Below the pieces are notes generated by a model. The model had not been told where the DNA came from, searched no databases, and saw nothing but the letters and a program-made list of their open reading frames with translations. A stretch of DNA of 8,433 bases, taken from NCBI GenBank assembly GCA_031284195.1, contig JAITAI010000224.1:1-8433 (forward strand), written 5' to 3'. The translations under genes were made by a program, and so were the position numbers. The stretch comes from Treponema sp. Its GTDB lineage: Bacteria; Spirochaetota; Spirochaetia; Treponematales; Breznakiellaceae. Below, piece by piece: positions 6,275-8,433 of this stretch (position 1 is its first letter; every line of letters starts with the position of its first letter).

Positions 6275-8325
6275 TGATTCTTCCCCTTTTGAGCTTTCTG
6301 CGGTTTTGTCTCCGGGGCAATTTCACTCAGTTCCCGCACGGCCTGCACCAGGTTCTGATCTTCCCCGATTTCCTTAATGGATGCAGGAAGCCGATAGGTC
6401 CAATTAAAATTATCGACCGTACCAGGCACGTTGATCCGCTCCCGGGCCGGATCCGGAACATACCACCGCAGGGAAAGGTGGAGGAGATCCTGAATCTGAA
6501 ACACCCGGAATTGGGATGCGGCGCCGGCAACCTTAGCAAGGATGATCTTGGCGGTGCTTGGGTTGTACTTAGAGGAGAGGGATGGCTCTCCAATGAAAGC
6601 AGCGAACTGCTTCTGATTCGCCTCATGTTCCCACCATTCCCGGAGGGTGGAACTATCATGGACCGCCGGAGTACAAACGCTTAAGGGGGGATACTCGGTT
6701 AAGGGAAGGTAGGGTTCTCCTGGCTCATCCCAGTACCGGGACCAGCGGATCACCCTAAGCCCTAGGATTTTGAGCTTGGTGAGTACCCGGGGTACACAGT
6801 CAGGTACTGCGCCCAGGTCTTCTGCGCAGGGAAGCATGGTAGAGGATTCTTTGAGCACGGTTAAGAGCTTCTTTCCCTGCTTTTCCCAAGTCTGCTCCGA
6901 GGCCTGCCGGTTTTGCTCCAGCAGGGCCTCCAGGTTCTGCTGTTCCTCCTTTGAAAGAGAGGCGTAGGCCCGGGAGTTCCGGTAATACCACACCGGGGAG
7001 TACCGGCCCTTGGCATATTCCAGGAATATTCGGTTATCCCAGGCCGCCAAGAGATAGGCCTTTGCCGCAGGATGCAGGTCCAAGGCTTCGATGTCTTTTT
7101 CCCCCTTGATGCGTTCCTTAAAGAGCCATAGCTCCTCTCGGCCTATCCGGTCCAAGGCCAGGGTAAAAACCCGCTCCGCCTCTGCTGAAAGGGCAGCAGA
7201 AGCCATGCCTCCGGTTCTGAGGCTGTTCCATACCTCTTCAGTGGGGATATGAGGCTGGGAAACCCAGCGGATCCGGCCCGTATCGAACCCCATGCTGTTC
7301 AAGTCCTTATCGGTAAGGGGAACTGCAGGCACAAAACGACCTAAGATTGCGGAATTATCCTCTCGCCGGGAAGCCCAGATACGAAAAAAGCCCAGCACAT
7401 GATCGATCCGGTAGGCCCGGTAGTATTTCTCCGCTACTTTGAGCCGGTTTTTCCACCAAACATAGCCGTCTTTGGCCTGGACCTGCCAGTTATAGATGGG
7501 AAATCCCCAATTCTGTCCCAGAGGGCTGTACATATCCGGCGGCGCCCCGGCGGAGAGATCCCGGTGGAAGTATTCAGGATGAGCCCAGACATCGCAGGAA
7601 TCTTCGTTCATCAAGATGGGAATATCTCCTTCCAGGATGATTCCCAAGGCTTTAAGAGCGGTCGCGGCCTTGCGAAACTGGGTATCCAGGGCTTCCTGCA
7701 CCCAAACCCAGAAGAGATGTTGCCCCCAGAGGCTAGGATCTTCCCAGAGGGCTTGAATGTCCGCAGCAGTAACCCGCTGGTGGTTTTCCCATTCCTTCCA
7801 GCTCTTTTCCCTATTGGCTTCTTTGAGCCTGCGGTAGACCGCGTATTCCTTAACCCAGGGGTTCTCGTGGATCCAAGAAGCCAGGGACCCGCCGGGTTTT
7901 GCCTTATCCGCGATGTTCCCTTCATGGTCCTCGTAAAGTTTCCGCAACAGCTCCATCTTGGCCCGGAGGAGCTTGTAATAGGGGAATCGGGGTTCATCCT
8001 TAAAAAAGGTACCCAGTTGCGCCTCGACTTTTTCGGCAAAGGAAGGCTCTGCAGCAGCCTCTGGAAGATCTTGGAGCCGGAGGTAGAGGGGGTGTAAGGC
8101 GCAAGAAGAGAGGGCGCTGTAGGGAGAACTATCGTAACCGGTGTCATTTACCGGTAATAGCTGGATGAGCGCAAGGCCCATGTTCTTACAAAGTTCACCA
8201 AAGGCGGGCAAGTCGGCGAATTCGCCGACTCCTATAGATTGTTCGCCCCGCAGGGCTCCGACTGGAATAACCGTACCGACAAGACGCGGTTCGGGAGGGG
8301 TTTGTTGTTTCTGAGCAAGGCCCAT
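6271..8325 (-). CDS. malQ: 4-alpha-glucanotransferase (GH77, amylomaltase)
   Basis: Transfers segments of alpha-1,4-glucan between chains, releasing glucose, in cytoplasmic maltodextrin or glycogen metabolism. The N-terminus has the family pattern: GTVIPVGALRGEQSIGVGEF, then LPVNDTGYDSSPYSALS. The catalytic regions are complete. Region I is GDIPILMNEDSCDVWAHPEYF with D234. Region II is YRIDHVLGFF with nucleophile D308. Region III is CAEDLG with acid/base E502, and region IV is VHDSSTLREW with D557. At 684 residues it is in the longer, E. coli MalQ size class. I chose the ATG at 8323-8325 because a perfect AAGGAGG (8331-8337) lies five bases upstream and the GH77 likeness begins right after it. 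The in-frame ATG at 8400 has no ribosome binding site and would add 25 unlike residues. The stop overlaps the GH13 start by 4 bases. The start lies inside a long hairpin (see 8320-8398). Confidence 0.95.
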   Translation of the reverse strand: MGLAQKQQTPPEPRLVGTVIPVGALRGEQSIGVGEFADLPAFGELCKNMGLALIQLLPVNDTGYDSSPYSALSSCALHPLYLRLQDLPEAAAEPSFAEKVEAQLGTFFKDEPRFPYYKLLRAKMELLRKLYEDHEGNIADKAKPGGSLASWIHENPWVKEYAVYRRLKEANREKSWKEWENHQRVTAADIQALWEDPSLWGQHLFWVWVQEALDTQFRKAATALKALGIILEGDIPILMNEDSCDVWAHPEYFHRDLSAGAPPDMYSPLGQNWGFPIYNWQVQAKDGYVWWKNRLKVAEKYYRAYRIDHVLGFFRIWASRREDNSAILGRFVPAVPLTDKDLNSMGFDTGRIRWVSQPHIPTEEVWNSLRTGGMASAALSAEAERVFTLALDRIGREELWLFKERIKGEKDIEALDLHPAAKAYLLAAWDNRIFLEYAKGRYSPVWYYRNSRAYASLSKEEQQNLEALLEQNRQASEQTWEKQGKKLLTVLKESSTMLPCAEDLGAVPDCVPRVLTKLKILGLRVIRWSRYWDEPGEPYLPLTEYPPLSVCTPAVHDSSTLREWWEHEANQKQFAAFIGEPSLSSKYNPSTAKIILAKVAGAASQFRVFQIQDLLHLSLRWYVPDPARERINVPGTVDNFNWTYRLPASIKEIGEDQNLVQAVRELSEIAPETKPQKAQKGKNQ

Positions 8326-8398
8326 TATATCCTCCTTAGTTATATACTTTAATTTATGTACTTTGAGTATATTCCTAAGGGAGGAGACATAATAGGGC
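8320..8398 (-). promoter_or_regulatory. Long imperfect inverted repeat covering the malQ ribosome binding site and start codon
   Basis: Arms at 8320-8348 and 8366-8398 are separated by a 17-base AT-rich loop. In the malQ mRNA the 3' arm contains AAGGAGG and the AUG. The 5' arm contains the complement, including UCCUCCCUUAG. Pairing covers seven bases next to the loop, a two-base mismatch, then CUAAGG, a one-base bulge, AGGA, and a further run through the start codon to GGGC, about 26 pairs in total. Such a structure would hide the translation start. The pairing is read directly; a regulatory role (thermosensor, ligand or protein switch) is inference. It has no U-tract after it and so is not a terminator. 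Confidence 0.6.
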
Positions 8399-8417
8399 AT
8401 AAGACCAGAATTTTCAC
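8389..8417 (-). promoter_or_regulatory. Candidate promoter for malQ
   Basis: On the minus strand GTGAAA (8412-8417, 4 of 6 to the -35 consensus) lies 17 bases from TATTAT (8389-8394, 5 of 6 to the -10 consensus). Transcription would begin near 8382. That still includes the Shine-Dalgarno-complementary part of the hairpin's 5' arm and excludes the upstream ATG at 8400. An alternative -10 (TATACT, 8366-8371) lacks a matching -35. Transcription may also come from beyond the right edge. Confidence 0.38.
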
Positions 8418-8433
8418 TCAGGTTTAATGCCCC

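Noticed and set aside
7399..8097. 232-codon plus-strand open frame
   Set aside because: It is antisense to malQ region I-II sequence with all catalytic motifs, and it has no ribosome binding site or family likeness.
8326..8400. Earlier in-frame start for malQ at 8400
   Set aside because: It lacks a ribosome binding site, adds 25 residues unlike GH77 proteins, and lies upstream of the likely transcription start. The ATG at 8325 has a perfect Shine-Dalgarno sequence.
1..8433. tRNA, rRNA, CRISPR array, insertion sequence with transposase, prophage genes
   Set aside because: I looked for cloverleaf, regular spaced repeats, terminal inverted repeats with a transposase frame, and phage proteins. 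None could be supported.

Overview
The window (about 53-55% GC by eye) looks like a bacterial chromosome segment in which every gene lies on the minus strand. A spirochaete, possibly a Treponema of the insect-gut type, is my best guess. It rests on the style of the chemotaxis receptor N-terminus and on the very large GH13 protein next to a 4-alpha-glucanotransferase. This is inference; no rRNA or other marker gene is present.

Layout in transcription order (right to left). The right edge (8320-8433) holds a candidate promoter and a long imperfect inverted repeat over the malQ start. Next come malQ (6271-8325, GH77 4-alpha-glucanotransferase) and, overlapping it by 4 bases, a 1318-residue GH13 alpha-amylase-family protein (2318-6274). 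A 47-base gap with a terminator-like hairpin leads to leuB (1143-2270, 3-isopropylmalate dehydrogenase). A gene-free 467-base region (676-1142) follows, carrying a strong sigma70-type promoter with a palindrome just after the -10. Last is the 5' part of a methyl-accepting chemotaxis receptor (1-675) that runs off the left edge.

The two glycoside hydrolase genes form a coupled pair for cytoplasmic alpha-glucan (glycogen or maltodextrin) metabolism. MalQ would disproportionate glucan chains and the GH13 enzyme would cleave or transfer alpha-glucosidic bonds. leuB belongs to leucine biosynthesis and has no obvious functional link to them; no leuA, leuC or leuD is visible.

The most unusual feature is inside the GH13 gene. 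Near its C-terminus, about 96 codons read as a piece of an RND (AcrB/CusA-type) efflux pump porter domain. It lies in frame between the end of the ordinary GH13 protein and its last helix, next to an in-frame partial repeat of the host protein's own sequence (EDFRRLLG motif, 435 bases apart). It looks like an exchange or insertion event that kept a 1318-codon reading frame open. The second most interesting point is the malQ leader, whose Shine-Dalgarno sequence and start codon lie in the 3' arm of a long hairpin.
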